Source of the DNA: Candidatus Woesearchaeota archaeon
Lineage (GTDB): Archaea > Nanoarchaeota > Nanoarchaeia > Woesearchaeales > GW2011-AR4
Direction: 5' to 3'
Length of the DNA: 5,257 nt
Assembly (NCBI GenBank): GCA_023259315.1
Contig: JAHFQL010000085.1
Location: 1-5,257 of the forward strand
A model generated the notes under the pieces. That model worked only from the letters and a program-made list of their open reading frames with translations, made no database searches and had not been told where the DNA came from. Positions 4,390 to 5,257 of this stretch are shown one piece after another. Position numbers and translations under genes: made by a program. Each line of letters begins with the position of its first letter. Position 1 is the first letter of the stretch.

Positions 4390-5257
4390 ATGCATAACAA
4401 GAGCAGCAATGAAAAGAATTATGATGAGCTTTTCTGGGCAGACCAGCTCGCAAAGCAGATAATATCAAGAAAAAAATTTCATTATATAAATGCAGAAATC
4501 CCAAAGTTTAAAGAATACACTGTCAAAACATCAGCATCGCTTTCTGGAGTTCTTCACATCGGGAGGTTAAGCGACACAATAAGAAGCGAGTCTGTTGTCA
4601 TCGCATTGAAAGATGCCGGGGTCAAAACAAGATTTATCTGGGTTGCGGAAAATATGGATCCTTTGAGAAAAGTTCCGAAAGGAGTTCCAGATAATTTTGA
4701 AAAACATATAGGCACGCCCGTTACCGACATTCCCGACCCGGAAAATTGCCATAACTCTTATGCAGAGCACCATACAGAAGAGTATTTCAAGGTTGTTGAC
4801 GAATTTGTCACAACAAAAATGGAAAAATTTTCAATGAGGGAAGAATATAAAAAAGGAAATTTTAATCAATTTATAAAAAGAATTCTGGGAAAAATTGAAG
4901 AAGTCAGGGAAATCCAAAACAGGTACAGGACAAATCAATTAAAAAAAAACTGGTCGCCTTGGACGCCAATATGCGAGAACTGCGGCAAAATTGTAACAAC
5001 ACATGTTACAAGCTTTGAAGATGGAATTGCTGCATATGTTTGCAGAGATTACGAGTTTGAGACTACGACTGCAAAAGGATGCGGATTTAAGGGCGAGAAC
5101 AATCCATTAAAGGGAAATGGAAAATTATTGTGGAAATCAGAATGGGCTGCCCAATGGGCACGCTGGCAGGTTGTAAGCGAAGGCGCTGGAAAAGAATACC
5201 AAGTGCCGAACAGCGCATGGTGGATAAACGGCGAGATAGTGGAAAAAGTGCTGGATT
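4390..5257 (+). CDS. lysS: Class I lysyl-tRNA synthetase, 3'-truncated by window edge
   Basis: Charges tRNA-Lys with lysine using ATP; cytoplasmic. 289 residues are visible and the frame is open to the last base; the class I family is about 500-550 residues, so the KMSKS loop and the anticodon-binding domain lie outside. Visible are WADQLAKQIISRK (16-28), the class I signature SASLSGVLHIGR (48-59), and a cysteine set (C195, C198, C218, C231) that could bind zinc. GKLLWKSEWAAQWA (244-257) matches the class I LysRS motif with W-x-x-E-W. The next segment, GAGKEYQVPNSAWW (265-278), replaces the GKDH form I expect from classical members. The start codon is fixed by a well-placed TATA box. This is the class I enzyme (also called lysK), unrelated to the class II enzyme of most bacteria. 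Its substrate tRNA-Lys(CUU) is encoded about 2.4 kb upstream. Confidence 0.92.
   Translation, partial: MHNKSSNEKNYDELFWADQLAKQIISRKKFHYINAEIPKFKEYTVKTSASLSGVLHIGRLSDTIRSESVVIALKDAGVKTRFIWVAENMDPLRKVPKGVPDNFEKHIGTPVTDIPDPENCHNSYAEHHTEEYFKVVDEFVTTKMEKFSMREEYKKGNFNQFIKRILGKIEEVREIQNRYRTNQLKKNWSPWTPICENCGKIVTTHVTSFEDGIAAYVCRDYEFETTTAKGCGFKGENNPLKGNGKLLWKSEWAAQWARWQVVSEGAGKEYQVPNSAWWINGEIVEKVLD

Noticed and set aside
4567..4773. 68-residue ORF antisense to lysyl-tRNA synthetase
   Set aside because: Inside the conserved synthetase frame; a shadow.

Overview
The window looks like a piece of an AT-rich archaeal chromosome. The marks are a class I lysyl-tRNA synthetase, an archaeal/eukaryotic-type peptidyl-tRNA hydrolase (Pth2), a tRNA gene with a short bulge-helix-bulge intron and no encoded CCA, and TATA boxes at a fixed distance from start codons. 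A DPANN-type archaeon (Woesearchaeota/Pacearchaeota-like) is a plausible source, but that is an inference. No mobile element, CRISPR array or rRNA was seen.

Layout. At the left edge is the C-terminal part of an M29-type aminopeptidase (+), open at the window start. A 34-codon small ORF (-) converges on it. Then comes an intergenic stretch with a promoter and a GC-rich inverted repeat, followed by pth2 (+). A convergent orphan protein of 111 residues (-) is next, divergent from an intron-containing tRNA-Lys(CUU) (+). The tRNA is followed by a homoserine dehydrogenase (+), which converges with a tandem-ACT-domain protein (-) with one base between the stops. The ACT gene is divergent from a two-cistron unit: a 31-residue acidic peptide and a 109-residue orphan. 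A class I lysyl-tRNA synthetase runs off the right edge.

How it fits together. Three loci serve translation: tRNA-Lys, LysRS and Pth2, which recycles peptidyl-tRNA. The homoserine dehydrogenase has no ACT domain, so the neighbouring ACT protein is a candidate amino-acid-sensing partner. At five protein genes a TATA box is centred about 26-28 nt before the first base of the start codon, which predicts leaderless mRNAs. This spacing fixes start codons, exposes two tiny genes, and makes pth2, with a predicted leader of about 97 nt, stand out.

Most worth checking are the tRNA-Lys, whose near-universal G19-C56 tertiary pair appears as C19-G56; the perfect 16-bp palindrome over the predicted ACT-gene transcription start; and the structured pth2 leader. 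I do not see a clearly new multi-gene system.
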